Made by a program: the position numbers and the translations under genes. Positions 14,662 through 23,642 of a DNA stretch of 64,000 nt are shown piece by piece; the stretch's first letter is position 1, and each line of letters begins with the position of its first letter. The notes under the pieces are model-generated. The model was not told where the DNA came from and did no database searches. It saw nothing but the letters and a program-made list of their open reading frames with translations. This stretch comes from Halomonas sp. Bachu 37 (lineage in GTDB: Bacteria; Pseudomonadota; Gammaproteobacteria; Pseudomonadales; Halomonadaceae): the NCBI RefSeq assembly GCF_039691755.1, contig NZ_CP137552.1, positions 3,286,001 to 3,350,000 of the forward strand, in the 5' to 3' direction.

Positions 14662-16212
14662 TCAGGCGGTGTGCTGCCAGTGGTGAGGCAGTAGTTCGTG
14701 GAGCTGGCTGGCCTTCTGGGTCGGCAGCCGTTCCAGCACATCCTTCAGGTAGGCATACGGCTCGTGGCCGTTCAGCTTGGCGCACTGGATCAAGCTCATG
14801 ATGGTGGCAGCGCGCTGGCCGCTGCGCAGTGACCCGGCGAACAGCCAGTTGCTGCGGCCCAGCGCCCAGGGACGGATCAGGTTCTCGACCCGGTTGTTGT
14901 CGATGGGCAACCCGCCGTCGTTGAGGTAGCGCGTCAGCGCCGCCCAACGCTTCAGGCTGTAATCCAGCGCTTTCGCCGTTGCCGAGCCGTTCGGCACCTT
15001 CTCTCGGTGAGCCAGCATCCAGCGGTGCAGCGCATCAGAAATGGGCCTCGCCCGTGTCTCTCGGAGTCGTTGGCGTTCTTCAGCGCTGAGTGACTGGGCC
15101 TCTCGCTCCACCTGGTAGAGCTGACCAATCAGCTCGATGGCCTGCCCGGCGATCTGGCTCTTGCCGGCCACGTGCAGGTCGACGAACTTGCGACGCGCGT
15201 GGGCCATGCAGCCGATTTCGGTGACGCCGTTGGCGAAGCTCTGCTTATAGCCGCTGTAATCGTCGCAGACCAGCTTGCCCCGCCACTCGCCGAGGAAGTC
15301 ACGGGCATGCTGGCCGCCACGCGTCTCACTGAAGTCGTAGACCACCACCTTCAATCCGGCGTAGGACGTGGCGGCGTAGGCCCAGAGGTAGGCCCTGTGG
15401 GTCTTCTTCTTACCGGGGGCCAGCATCGGCACCGGGGTCTCATCGGCATGCAGCACTGGCTCGTCGAGCAGCAGGTCGCGCAGCGCATCGATCAGCGGTT
15501 GGAGCCGCACGCCACAGATGCCGACCCACTCGGCCAGGGTGGAGCGCGGAATCGCCACGCCGGCACGGGCAAAAATCTGCTCCTGGCGATAGAGCGGTAG
15601 GTGGTCGGCATACTTGGCGATCAGTACCTGGGCCAGCAGGCCGGCGGTGGGGATGCCCTTGTCGATGATCTGCGCCGGCATCGGCGCCTGGGTCAGCGTC
15701 TCACACTGATCGCAGACCCACTTGCCACGGATATGGCGCTCGACGTGAAACACGCCTGGCGTGTAGTCGAGCTTCTCGCTGATCTCCTCGCCGATCCGCC
15801 GCAGCTGGCAGCCACAGGTGCAGTGCTCGCTTTCCGGGTCGTGGCGAATCTCGGTGCGCGGCAGCTCAGGAGGTAGGGGGGCGCGCTTGGGCGTTTTCTT
15901 GGCCGCCGGTGGCGTATCGGGTGTGGTCAGATCTGCCAGCTCAGTCTCGATGGCGGCGATATCGGCATCGACCACTTCCTCCAGCAGGCTGATCTGCAGG
16001 ACGTTGAGCTGCTCGCTGCGCTTGCCGAAGGCGTGGCGCTTGAGCAGCGCCAGTTCATAGGTCAGCTTCTGGTTGACCTGCTCGGTATGCCGCAGCGTTT
16101 TCTGGCTCTGTGCCAGTGCCTGTTCCTGCTGCTCGACCTGCGTCATCAGCGTTGCCGCCAGGTGGCGGAGCTGATCGGGGGTGAGCTGGGACAGATCGGG
16201 CGGCGTGTTCAT
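14662..16212 (-). CDS. tnpC: IS66 transposase TnpC
   Basis: The main IS66 transposase, about 516 residues from ATG 16212 (MNTPPDLSQL); the open frame extends further upstream to 16374 but that part overlaps tnpB and lacks family features. It has an N-terminal leucine-rich coiled coil (about 15-55), a CTCGCQLRRIGEE zinc-binding stretch and the IS66 central domain with HADETPVPML. The DDE region includes VCDDYSGYKQSF, GCMAHARRKF and LPIDNNRVENLIRPWALGR. All signature parts are present, so it looks functional. Confidence 0.93.
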   Translation of the reverse strand: MNTPPDLSQLTPDQLRHLAATLMTQVEQQEQALAQSQKTLRHTEQVNQKLTYELALLKRHAFGKRSEQLNVLQISLLEEVVDADIAAIETELADLTTPDTPPAAKKTPKRAPLPPELPRTEIRHDPESEHCTCGCQLRRIGEEISEKLDYTPGVFHVERHIRGKWVCDQCETLTQAPMPAQIIDKGIPTAGLLAQVLIAKYADHLPLYRQEQIFARAGVAIPRSTLAEWVGICGVRLQPLIDALRDLLLDEPVLHADETPVPMLAPGKKKTHRAYLWAYAATSYAGLKVVVYDFSETRGGQHARDFLGEWRGKLVCDDYSGYKQSFANGVTEIGCMAHARRKFVDLHVAGKSQIAGQAIELIGQLYQVEREAQSLSAEERQRLRETRARPISDALHRWMLAHREKVPNGSATAKALDYSLKRWAALTRYLNDGGLPIDNNRVENLIRPWALGRSNWLFAGSLRSGQRAATIMSLIQCAKLNGHEPYAYLKDVLERLPTQKASQLHELLPHHWQHTA

Positions 16213-16292
16213 CCGCCGAGTATGCCAGCCCGCTGGCGAGAACGGGATTGGCGCATCCGCGAATAGCCGGGCCGCTGCGTCTGTGCTGCACA

Positions 16293-16628
16293 TCACACGA
16301 CCGAGATTACCCCGTCGGTGCCGAGACGTTGCCAGGGCAGACCTTGTACCAGCGCCGCCACCTGCTCGGGGCAAAGCGCGACGCGATCACCGTGCCAGTT
16401 ACCCGCCCAGTGGAACTTGCCCTGGTTCAGGCGCCGGGCGCACAGCCAGACGCCCAGGCCGTCGTGAATCAGCACCTTCATGCGGTTGCCGCGGCGGTTG
16501 GCGAACAGGTAGGCACAGTGCGGGCGAGCCGCGCCGAACACCTTCACCACCCGGGCCAACGCGGTATCCGGGCCGGCGCGCATATCCAGCGGCTCGGTGG
16601 CCAGCCAGATCTCGTCGATGCGGATCAT
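16293..16628 (-). CDS. tnpB: IS66 accessory protein TnpB (Orf2)
   Basis: The IS66 Orf2 protein, about 111 residues from ATG 16628 (MIRIDEIWLATEPLDMRAG), with the family core FGAARPHCAYLFANRRGNRMKVLIHDGLGVWLCARRL. It is required for transposition in characterised IS66 elements, though its precise role is unknown. Its start overlaps the tnpA stop by 4 bp, giving translational coupling. Confidence 0.92.
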   Translation of the reverse strand: MIRIDEIWLATEPLDMRAGPDTALARVVKVFGAARPHCAYLFANRRGNRMKVLIHDGLGVWLCARRLNQGKFHWAGNWHGDRVALCPEQVAALVQGLPWQRLGTDGVISVV

Positions 16629-16993
16629 CCCAGCAGCCCTTTCAGCCAGTGGCCACACTGAGCGGCCTCACTCACCGGCCAGCGCACGGTGATCGTGCCC
16701 CGTGAGGAGGGCAGCTCGATGCAAATCTCGCCAGCGGTGGTGGGTGGTGTTGGCAGGCTGGCCTCTGCTGGCGGCACCGGCAGGGGCACGAAGTCCGGCA
16801 CGGCCGGTAGCTGGCTCTGCCGCTTGGCCTTGCGGATCCAGGTCTGGACGAGGTTGGTGTTGAGCCCATGCTGAAGGGCGACCTGGGCAATGGAGGTATC
16901 GCCCTGCAGGCATGCCGCGACGATCTTGGCCTTGAACGACGGGGCGTAGCGACGGCGGCGACGGATCTCACGCTCGGTGCTTGGGGACGTCAT
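16625..16993 (-). CDS. tnpA: IS66 DNA-binding protein TnpA (Orf1)
   Basis: A helix-turn-helix protein of about 122 residues starting at ATG 16993 (MTSPSTEREIRRRRRYAPSF). The N-terminal HTH (FKAKIVAACLQGDTSIAQVALQHGLNTNLVQTWIRK) is that of IS66/IS3-type Orf1 proteins. A proline-rich linker and a beta-rich C-terminus (ICIELPSSRGTITVRWP) follow. It is the first gene of the element. Confidence 0.9.
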   Translation of the reverse strand: MTSPSTEREIRRRRRYAPSFKAKIVAACLQGDTSIAQVALQHGLNTNLVQTWIRKAKRQSQLPAVPDFVPLPVPPAEASLPTPPTTAGEICIELPSSRGTITVRWPVSEAAQCGHWLKGLLG

Positions 16994-17078
16994 GAATAGG
17001 TGCCCATCTATTGTTACGTGGGCACCTAATGTCACTGGCCAAGGGCTTACGCGGAAGGCGTGTTCACCGGACGCTTAC

Positions 17079-17086
17079 TGACAAAT
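17079..17086. repeat. IS66 target-site duplication, right copy
   Basis: TGACAAAT immediately outside the right inverted repeat, identical to the left copy. Confidence 0.93.
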
Positions 17087-17356
17087 GGCTTGCCTTAAGA
17101 GTCAGTCTCGTTTTAACCGTGTTATTGACAGGATTGCTGGGGTTCGTGGCAATAAGCGTGATAGAGATAATCATCGCCGTATTGAGTGTCGCGGCAAGCG
17201 GCATAGCTCGGTTGTTTATACTGTTTCATACTGGCAACGGACAGGAACGTGCAGCAAGTGAGCTGATAATGGGGCTGGAAGCAATGGGCACCGCAGGAGT
17301 AGGAACATTAGTTGTTTTATATTTACTGGCTTAGCGAATATAGCACTGCAAAATCC

Positions 17357-17387
17357 TTGACCTGTAGGCTACACCAAGCTCTAGGCT
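17357..17387 (+). promoter_or_regulatory. MerR-type promoter for the glutaredoxin-MauE gene
   Basis: TTGACC (17357-17362) and TAGGCT (17382-17387) are separated by 19 bp, the over-long spacing of MerR-family promoters. Inside the spacer TGTAG-G-CTACA (17363-17373) is a perfect palindrome. The activator is not in the window. Confidence 0.55.
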
Positions 17388-17434
17388 TAGGAGTCACGGA
17401 AGACGAATCGAACACTTTTCAAGGAGGCTGAACC

Positions 17435-18190
17435 ATGGCGTCAACGTCCACGCATCAGACTGCCCATGTCTACCGGATGAAAACCGCCGAGCACATGTGC
17501 CCGTTCGGCTTGAAGACCGTCGATCTGCTCAAACGCAAGGGCTTCGATGTCGATGATCACACCTTGACTTCCCGGGATGAAGTCGATGCCTTCAAAGCCC
17601 GGGAGAACGTCGATACCACACCCCAGGCGTACATTGGCGACAAGCGCATCGGCGGCTACGAGGAACTGCGTGAATACCTGGGGATGAGCGTGCCTAACGC
17701 CAAGGGCACCACCTACCGTCCGGTCATTGCCATTTTTGTCACCGCGCTGCTGATCGGCCTGGCGATTAGCTGGGCTGCCCAGGGCACGTTGTTTTCAGCG
17801 CGTATGCCGGAGCACGCCGTCGCTACGGCGATGGTACTGCTGGGCCTGCAGAAGCTGCAGGACGTGGAAAGCTTCAGCAGCATGTTTCTCAACTACGATC
17901 TGCTCGCTCAGCGCTACGTTCCCTACAGCTACGTTTACCCCTATGCCGAGACCCTCGCTGGCCTGTTGATGCTCGCCGGCACGCTTATCTGGCTTGCCGC
18001 ACCGTTGGCACTCTTCGTCGGTACCATCGGCGCCGTGTCGGTATTCAAGGCCGTGTATATCGACAAACGCGAACTCAAGTGCGCCTGCGTGGGCGGCAAC
18101 AGCAATGTCCCGCTGGGCTTCGTGTCGCTTACCGAAAACCTGGTGATGATCGCCATGGGGCTGTGGATGCCACTGCGCATGCTCACGTGA
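17435..18190 (+). CDS. Glutaredoxin-MauE/DoxX-like membrane fusion protein
   Basis: A fusion of 251 residues. Residues about 10-85 are a glutaredoxin-like domain with a monothiol active site (Cys22-Pro-Phe-Gly) and a conserved TTPQAYIGDKRIGGYEEL substrate-binding segment. Residues about 95-250 form a MauE-type redox-associated membrane domain of four to five helices, with a CACVGG motif near residue 214 between the last helices. MauE proteins supply electrons or thiols for maturation of periplasmic enzymes. Here the soluble domain would face the cytosol and may move reducing power across the membrane. It is preceded by AAGGAGG and a MerR-type promoter, and sits by copper and IS genes, suggesting thiol repair under metal stress (inference). 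Confidence 0.85.
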   Translation: MASTSTHQTAHVYRMKTAEHMCPFGLKTVDLLKRKGFDVDDHTLTSRDEVDAFKARENVDTTPQAYIGDKRIGGYEELREYLGMSVPNAKGTTYRPVIAIFVTALLIGLAISWAAQGTLFSARMPEHAVATAMVLLGLQKLQDVESFSSMFLNYDLLAQRYVPYSYVYPYAETLAGLLMLAGTLIWLAAPLALFVGTIGAVSVFKAVYIDKRELKCACVGGNSNVPLGFVSLTENLVMIAMGLWMPLRMLT

Positions 18191-18279
18191 TCCCGCGTTG
18201 CTGTGGCGGATAACGCTTGGCCTTTAAACGCCGTATGAGTGCAGGCAGTTCGTACCAAGCCTAGCCAAGGAGCTCGCCC

Positions 18280-19275
18280 ATGCCAGGCCTGACCCGACGA
18301 CAGCTACTGAGCGTTGGCGCGGCGATGATGGCCACGACCATGCTCGGTGGCCGTGTGCTGGCCCAGGGCCGGTTCGACGACATCGCCGCCGAGGCCGAGC
18401 GGCTGGATCAACTCCACTCGCTGGTGATCCATCGGCAGGGCGAGCGCCTTTTTGCCGAGGCATTTCGGGGCCCGGCGCTGGACCAGCCTGCGAACGTGAA
18501 ATCGGTGTCCAAGACGCTTGTCGCGTTGCTGACCGGTATCGCCATCGACCGGGACATTCTTGAAGGCCCCGATCAGCGCGTACTGCCGCTGTTGGGTCGT
18601 GCGCCGGCGGGAGACGCCCGCGATGAGCTGACTATCGGCCACCTGTTGAGCATGCAGGCGGGCCTCGGCAGCACCTCGCGCGGCAATTACGGCGCGTGGA
18701 TAGCGAGCAATGATTGGGTCGATTATGCGCTGAATCGCCCGCTGGAAGACCAACCAGGCAGCGGCTTCATCTATTCCACCGGCGGCTGGCATATTCTGGG
18801 AGCAGTGCTTTCTCAAGTAACCGGGCAGAGTCTGCATCGGCTTGCTCAAGACTGGCTGGGCGATCCGCTGGACATCGTGATTCCCCCCTGGACTACCGAT
18901 CCGCAGGGACGCTATTTCGGCGGCAATAACATGGCGATCAGCCCGCTGGGGCTAGCGCGAACCGGCGACATGGTCCTCAATGGCGGCCAGGTCGATGGCC
19001 AGCATGTCGTCAGCGAAAGCTGGATCGAGACCTCCTGGCAGCCGCGGACCCGCTCGCCGTATTCGGGCGATCAGTATGGCTATGGCTGGTTCCTGACCAC
19101 CTATGCCGGCCAACAAGTCGCCTACGCGCGGGGCTATGGCGGGCAGATGCTGGCGGTGGTGCCCAGTCGCCACCTGTCCATCGCCATTACCTCGGACCCC
19201 ACCAAGCCAGCCAGCAGCGATGGATATTTCCTCGATTTACAACGGCTGGCCGAGCGGATCGTCGAAGCGGTGTAA
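18280..19275 (+). CDS. Tat-exported serine beta-lactamase-like hydrolase
   Basis: A serine hydrolase of the class C beta-lactamase/DD-peptidase fold, 331 residues. A signal peptide with TRRQLLSVGAAMM suggests Tat export. The active-site tetrad is SVSK (Ser75, Lys78). The second motif is probably YST near residue 164 (GFIYSTGGWH), and the third motif is weak. True beta-lactamases usually have YxN, so an esterase or peptidase role is as likely. It follows the glutaredoxin fusion by 89 bp with its own AAGGAG ribosome site. No link to metal resistance can be shown. Confidence 0.82.
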   Translation: MPGLTRRQLLSVGAAMMATTMLGGRVLAQGRFDDIAAEAERLDQLHSLVIHRQGERLFAEAFRGPALDQPANVKSVSKTLVALLTGIAIDRDILEGPDQRVLPLLGRAPAGDARDELTIGHLLSMQAGLGSTSRGNYGAWIASNDWVDYALNRPLEDQPGSGFIYSTGGWHILGAVLSQVTGQSLHRLAQDWLGDPLDIVIPPWTTDPQGRYFGGNNMAISPLGLARTGDMVLNGGQVDGQHVVSESWIETSWQPRTRSPYSGDQYGYGWFLTTYAGQQVAYARGYGGQMLAVVPSRHLSIAITSDPTKPASSDGYFLDLQRLAERIVEAV

Positions 19276-19309
19276 CTTGATCATCGCAGCGGTATTACTT
19301 GGAGAGTGT

Positions 19310-19681
19310 CTACGGCGCTTTTATCGCGACCACACCAAGCGCCAGCCAGCCAGCTATCAACAGCACGCCGCCTATCGGCGTCACGATCCCCAGGTTGAGC
19401 CCCGCCAGCGCCATCAGGTAGAGCGAGCCCGCAAATGCCGTGACACCCAGCATCCACAGCGCCAGCACCCAGCGTTGACCGGCCAGTGGCTGCACGCTGC
19501 GCCAAACCAGCATTACCATCATGGCAAGGGTGTGCCACGCCTGGTAGCGCACACCGGTTTCCACCGCGCTGACCATGGCGGCGCTAGTCCGCGCCGCCAG
19601 GCCGTGGGCGGCGTAGGCGCCCAGCATCACTACCATGGCGCCGGAAAGCGCTACTCCCACCCACCACACTCTGTCCCGCAT
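19310..19681 (-). CDS. DUF423 family inner-membrane protein
   Basis: A 123-residue membrane protein with four hydrophobic helices, matching DUF423 (YgdD-like): an N-terminal VGVALSGAMVVMLGAYAAHGL, then RYQAWHTLAMM with its conserved YQ-x2-HtLA, and GSLYLMALAG. The function of the family is unknown. It is monocistronic, convergent with the serine hydrolase and divergent from thiS. Confidence 0.9.
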   Translation of the reverse strand: MRDRVWWVGVALSGAMVVMLGAYAAHGLAARTSAAMVSAVETGVRYQAWHTLAMMVMLVWRSVQPLAGQRWVLALWMLGVTAFAGSLYLMALAGLNLGIVTPIGGVLLIAGWLALGVVAIKAP

Positions 19682-19819
19682 CGCCTGCTCCCGTCGTCGT
19701 CATCACTATTACGTCGTTATTACTTTCATCGATTCATGCTTATATTCGCCCTCGCCATACCTTGCCTCGGCCGTAGCCGCTACAATAAGGACGTTTTTTA
19801 TTTCACTTGCGAGGATGCC

Positions 19820-20020
19820 ATGCAGATTCAACTCAACGGCGAACCGCATGCATTGAACTCCACCATTACCGCTGCCGATCTTGTCGCCCAGCTGGGGCTG
19901 GCGGGTCGACGTATCGCGGTGGAGATCAACGAACAGATCGTGCCACGCAGCCAGCTGGCAGAAACACGCCTTGCCGACGGCGACCAGGTGGAGATCGTCC
20001 ACGCTATCGGCGGTGGTTAA
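19820..20020 (+). CDS. thiS: Sulfur carrier protein ThiS
   Basis: The ubiquitin-like sulfur carrier for thiazole formation in thiamine synthesis, 66 residues. Its C-terminal Gly-Gly (VHAIGGG) is adenylated and then converted to a thiocarboxylate. GAGG lies 6 nt upstream of the ATG. It is 27 bp upstream of thiG, forming a thiSG pair; thiD is also in the window but thiF, thiE and thiC are not. Confidence 0.95.
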   Translation: MQIQLNGEPHALNSTITAADLVAQLGLAGRRIAVEINEQIVPRSQLAETRLADGDQVEIVHAIGGG

Positions 20021-20047
20021 CCGTCGCGTCACCGAGGACCCGTTTTC

Positions 20048-20845
20048 ATGACTCATCCAACCAACGATACCCCGCTGATCCTGGCCGGCCGCAGCTTTAC
20101 GTCGCGCCTGCTGGTCGGCACCGGCAAATACAAGGACTTTACCGAAACCGGCGAGGCCATCGCCCAGAGCGGCGCCGAAATCGTGACGTTCGCCGTGCGC
20201 CGGACCAATCTCGGCCAGGACGCCGATGCGCCCAACCTGCTGGATGCCGTCTCGCCCAGCCGCTATACGCTGCTGCCCAACACCGCCGGGTGCTACAACG
20301 CCAAGGACGCGGTGCGTACCTGCCGCCTGGCCCGGGAACTGCTCGATGGACACAACCTGGTCAAGCTGGAAGTGCTGGGTGACGACCATACGCTCTACCC
20401 CAACGTGGTCGAGACGCTGAAAGCCGCCGAGACGCTGCTCGCCGACGGCTTCGACGTGATGGTCTACACCAGCGATGACCCCATTGTGGCACGCGAGCTC
20501 GAAGCCATGGGCTGTTGCGCCATCATGCCGCTGGGCTCGCTGATCGGTTCCGGTCATGGCATTCAGAATCCGCACAATGTGCGCCTGATCGTCGAGCAGA
20601 GCCGCGTCCCCGTGCTGGTGGACGCCGGTATCGGTACCGCCTCCGACGCCGCCATGGCCATGGAGCTGGGCTGCGACGGGGTGCTGCTCAACTCCGCGAT
20701 CGCCCACGCCCGCGAGCCACTGCGCATGGCCAACGCCATGAAGCTCGCCGTGGAAGCCGGTCGCGATGCGTTTCTGGCGGGCCGCATGCCACGCCGCCAA
20801 TCCGCCGACCCCTCCTCCCCCTTTGCTGGCCGTATCAACGGTTAA
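20048..20845 (+). CDS. thiG: Thiazole synthase ThiG
   Basis: A TIM-barrel enzyme making the thiazole phosphate moiety of thiamine from 1-deoxy-xylulose 5-phosphate, dehydroglycine and ThiS thiocarboxylate. The 265-residue length is standard. Seen motifs are [36 protein letters not shown], the Schiff-base region [26 protein letters not shown] and the phosphate site [28 protein letters not shown]. trmB follows 15 bp downstream. Confidence 0.97.
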   Translation: MTHPTNDTPLILAGRSFTSRLLVGTGKYKDFTETGEAIAQSGAEIVTFAVRRTNLGQDADAPNLLDAVSPSRYTLLPNTAGCYNAKDAVRTCRLARELLDGHNLVKLEVLGDDHTLYPNVVETLKAAETLLADGFDVMVYTSDDPIVARELEAMGCCAIMPLGSLIGSGHGIQNPHNVRLIVEQSRVPVLVDAGIGTASDAAMAMELGCDGVLLNSAIAHAREPLRMANAMKLAVEAGRDAFLAGRMPRRQSADPSSPFAGRING

Positions 20846-20860
20846 TCGATTCGAGACATC

Positions 20861-21604
20861 ATGACTGAACCACACAACGCCGGTGGCGCCACCACCGGCC
20901 CGGAAGGCCCGGATGCGCCGCTGCATCGGCGCGGCATCAAGAGCTATGTGATCCGCGCGGGCCGCATGACCCAGGCACAAAGCCGCGGCCTGGAAGACGT
21001 ATGGCCGCGCCTGGGTCTTACGCTCGCCGATGGCCGCCAGGACCTTGATTCGTTGTTTGGCCGCCAGGCGCCTCGCGTGGTCGAGATCGGTTTCGGCATG
21101 GGCAACTCGTTGATCGAGCAGGCCGAGACCCACCCGGATACCGACTTCATCGGCATCGAAGTCCACGCCCCGGGTGTCGGTAAGCTGTTGGATGAAGCCG
21201 ACAAACGCGGCCTGACCAACCTGCGCGTCTATCGCGAGGATGCCTTGGCGGTGCTCGAGCAGTGCCTGCCGGAAGGCTCGATCGATACGCTGCAGCTGTT
21301 CTTCCCCGACCCCTGGCCGAAGAAGAAGCACCATAAGCGGCGTATCGTACAGCCCGCGTTCGTGGAACTGATTCGCACCCGGCTCAAGCCCGGTGGGACC
21401 TTCCACCTGGCCACTGATTGGCAGGCCTACGCCGAATGGATGGCGGAGATTCTGGACGCCTCTCCCGGCTATACCAATACGGCGCCCGCCGAGAGTGCCC
21501 CGTATGTGCCGCGTCCGGAATTTCGCCCGCTGACCAAGTTCGAAGCACGTGGCGAGCGCCTGGGGCACGGCGTGTGGGATCTGATTTACGCACGCAGCCG
21601 ATAG
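20861..21604 (+). CDS. trmB: tRNA (guanine-N7-)-methyltransferase TrmB
   Basis: An S-adenosylmethionine-dependent enzyme that forms 7-methylguanosine at position 46 of tRNAs. The 247-residue protein shows the SAM-binding stretch [31 protein letters not shown], and the TrmB signature [17 protein letters not shown]. The C-terminus ends at a TAG at 21604. Its last 220 bp overlap, in antisense, the extended 3' end of the DMT permease ORF. Confidence 0.96.
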   Translation: MTEPHNAGGATTGPEGPDAPLHRRGIKSYVIRAGRMTQAQSRGLEDVWPRLGLTLADGRQDLDSLFGRQAPRVVEIGFGMGNSLIEQAETHPDTDFIGIEVHAPGVGKLLDEADKRGLTNLRVYREDALAVLEQCLPEGSIDTLQLFFPDPWPKKKHHKRRIVQPAFVELIRTRLKPGGTFHLATDWQAYAEWMAEILDASPGYTNTAPAESAPYVPRPEFRPLTKFEARGERLGHGVWDLIYARSR

Positions 21605-22466
21605 TCAGTCCCACGCCCATCATCACCACCGCCATCCCGGCCCAGCCATAAGGGCCGGGATACTCGGCAAACATCGCCGCCGCCCACAGCGCCGTAACCG
21701 CCGGCGTGAGATAGATCAGGGCCGAGGCCCGGGTCACGCCGAAGCGGCGCAAGCTGGCGGTAAAAAAGCCGTACCCTCCCAGGCTCGAGAGCATGACCAA
21801 CCAGGCGATTGCACTCAGGCTGGGGCCGTCGAAACGCGGCGGTGTCAGGGTGCCTTCCGCCATGATCAGAGATACCATCACGAAGACTCCCGCCGCCGCC
21901 CATAGCTGCGTCATCAGGGTAGCCGACAGCGTCATGCGGCTTTGCCACCGCTGGCTGAGCACACTTCCCAGAGTAACCGACGTCACCGCCAGCAAGGGTA
22001 GAAGATAAGCCCATCCCGGGGCGCTGCCTTGCCCCATGTCGTCCAGCACGCAGATCGTCACGCCAGCCGTTGCCAGCGCCATGCCCAACCAGCCACGCGG
22101 CGAGAGCCGCTCACCCAGCAGAGGGCCCGCCAGCGCGGCGGCAAGTAGCGGCTGGAGGGCGGTGATCAACGCCGTCACGCTGGTGCTGACACCCAGCTCC
22201 AGCGCCAGCATCACGCCCAGCAGGTATCCTCCCATGGTCAAGGAGCCGATACCCAGTTCCTGAAGAAAAGGGGTCCGGCCCAGGCGTTGGCGCTGGGTCA
22301 TGTACCACCATGCGCTGACGATAATGGCGGCCACGATGAAGCGCCAGGCGAAAAGCTCCCATACCGACGTTGCAGCCTGCGTGGCCAATCGCCCGCCGAC
22401 GAATCCTGAACTCCAGCACAACACGAACCCTATCGCTATCCCCAGCGAGCCTAGTTGCACGACCAT
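21384..22466 (-). CDS. EamA/DMT-family permease with an antisense-encoded C-terminal tail
   Basis: A drug/metabolite transporter of the EamA (RhaT-like) family with ten predicted helices and two EamA repeats ([15 protein letters not shown]; the second half with GSVLSQRWQ and [22 protein letters not shown]). ATG 22466 is preferred because GGGAGAG lies about 7 nt upstream; ATG 22517 is in frame upstream. The membrane part ends near GVGLTIGC. The frame then continues about 70 Arg/Pro-rich residues across the antisense of trmB, which is not typical of the family. It is divergent from a LysR gene that probably controls it. Confidence 0.85.
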   Translation of the reverse strand: MVVQLGSLGIAIGFVLCWSSGFVGGRLATQAATSVWELFAWRFIVAAIIVSAWWYMTQRQRLGRTPFLQELGIGSLTMGGYLLGVMLALELGVSTSVTALITALQPLLAAALAGPLLGERLSPRGWLGMALATAGVTICVLDDMGQGSAPGWAYLLPLLAVTSVTLGSVLSQRWQSRMTLSATLMTQLWAAAGVFVMVSLIMAEGTLTPPRFDGPSLSAIAWLVMLSSLGGYGFFTASLRRFGVTRASALIYLTPAVTALWAAAMFAEYPGPYGWAGMAVVMMGVGLTIGCVRKSDPTRRAPGARHVLRTWSAGEIPDAAHTGHSRRAPYWYSRERRPESPPSIRRRPANQWPGGRSHRA

Positions 22467-22581
22467 GATTTTCTCTCCCGCTTGTTTCTGGCCTTGAGTC
22501 TGAAGCAGAAAGAGCATTCAATGAATCGATATTAAAAGTAGGCAGCCTACAATATGACTGAACCCACTTATTTAAGCCCTT

Positions 22582-23481
22582 ATGTCTGAACCAACAGCCC
22601 CAACGCTGGATCTCGAACTGCTGCGCAGTTTTCAGGCGGCGGCCCAGCACGGCTCGCTGGCCGCGGCAGCACGCGAGCGACACCGCACCCTCAGCGCCAT
22701 CAGCATGCAGATCAAGCGCCTGGAAGACGCTCTCGACACCCAACTGCTGGAACGGGGTTCCCGCGGCGTGACGCCCACCGCCGTGGGCGAGGCACTGCTC
22801 CAGGAATCACGCGAGCTTCTGCGTATTCACGACGGCATGCTCTCCCGCTTCAGCGGTCGCGCCCTGGTCGGCAAGGTACGTCTTGGCCTGCCCGAAGATT
22901 ACGCCCGGGAAATGCTGGGAAACGTGCTGACGGATTTCATGGCCTATCACCCCGACGTGCTGCTTGAAGTAGTCACGGCGACCAGCGGCGAACTGGCCCG
23001 CCAGATGAGTCGCTCCCAGCTGGCGCTGAGCGTCATGCTGGATCGCCCCCATGCCCTGCCCGACGGCGAAAAGCTGTGGGAGACGACCCCAGTATGGGCC
23101 GGCCCGAAAGTGGGCGAGATCACCGCCCGCGCCTACCTGCCCCTGGCACTTCATGAGGTGGACTGCCCTTACCGCGCCCTGGCGATGGATGCTTTGCAAG
23201 CGATGGGCAAGCCCTGGCATGCGGTATTCACCAGTACCAGCATTCATGCCATCGAAAAGGCGGTGGAGATGGGACTAGCGATCAGCGTGCTGGATCGTGA
23301 GCGCTTGACACCGGCCATGCGCGAACTGGGAGAGGCGGAAGGCCTGCCGCCGCTCAAGCCGTGTGTAGCAAAACTCTTTTTTGCCCGGCATATAGAGCCC
23401 GGGTCCCGGGCGGCGGTGGAAGCCCTCGCCACCCTGCTGCGCGAGCATTTGAGCGTGCGCGGACCATGGCGAAACGTCTGA
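22582..23481 (+). CDS. LysR-family transcriptional regulator
   Basis: A LysR-type regulator of 299 residues. The winged helix-turn-helix is at about 7-65 (LELLRSFQAAAQHGSLAAAARERHRTLSAISMQIKRLEDAL), followed by an effector-binding domain (GKVRLGLPEDYAREML). It is divergent from the DMT permease with about 115 bp between the starts, a classic arrangement for LysR control of the neighbour. The effector is not evident. Confidence 0.93.
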   Translation: MSEPTAPTLDLELLRSFQAAAQHGSLAAAARERHRTLSAISMQIKRLEDALDTQLLERGSRGVTPTAVGEALLQESRELLRIHDGMLSRFSGRALVGKVRLGLPEDYAREMLGNVLTDFMAYHPDVLLEVVTATSGELARQMSRSQLALSVMLDRPHALPDGEKLWETTPVWAGPKVGEITARAYLPLALHEVDCPYRALAMDALQAMGKPWHAVFTSTSIHAIEKAVEMGLAISVLDRERLTPAMRELGEAEGLPPLKPCVAKLFFARHIEPGSRAAVEALATLLREHLSVRGPWRNV

Positions 23482-23537
23482 ACGTGAAGCAAATGAAAGG
23501 CTTGAAGCGAACCTCCTTTTCCCTAGCTATTCTTGAA

Positions 23538-23566
23538 TTGACAATGAGTTTCTCTCTGCATATATA
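23538..23566 (+). promoter_or_regulatory. Strong sigma-70-like promoter for the paired secreted proteins
   Basis: TTGACA (23538-23543), a 17-bp spacer and TATATA (23561-23566) form a near-consensus promoter in a locally AT-rich stretch. It lies 77 bp before the first secreted-protein gene. Confidence 0.75.
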
Positions 23567-23642
23567 AATTACGATAACAAACATAAATAACCCTATCCGC
23601 CCCGCAGATGGCAACCACTTGCATGCGGAATGAGAGGCGAAG

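Larger units (their letters stand above)
14630..17078 (-). mobile_element. IS66-family insertion sequence, complete
   Basis: A full element of 2449 bp. Its ends are GTAAGCG (14630-14636) and CGCTTAC (17072-17078), inverted copies of each other. It is flanked by the identical 8-bp target duplication TGACAAAT (14622-14629 and 17079-17086), the length made by IS66 elements. It carries the standard tnpA-tnpB-tnpC set, all intact, so it may be recent and still active. Confidence 0.95.
14548..17334 (+). pseudogene. Small inner-membrane protein gene split by IS66
   Basis: An unrecognised gene broken by the insertion sequence. The 5' part runs from ATG 14548 to 14629 (MILSRLDYRPDFNNLDDV, then 9 more residues to IHSDK). 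The 3' part runs from 17086 to the TAG at 17332. Removing the element and one copy of the 8-bp duplication joins the halves in frame as ...SDK-WLALRVSL.... The restored 109-residue protein has a polar N-terminus and two strongly hydrophobic segments (VLTVLLTGLLGFVAISVIEI and VGTLVVLYLLA). The PmrA-type box upstream makes it a likely member of that regulon, perhaps an envelope-stress protein. It is presumably inactive in this strain. Confidence 0.8.

Noticed and set aside
19709..21568. A 619-codon minus-strand open frame
   Set aside because: It lies opposite thiS, thiG and trmB, which have clear family motifs; the translation is low in hydrophobic order and has no recognisable domain.
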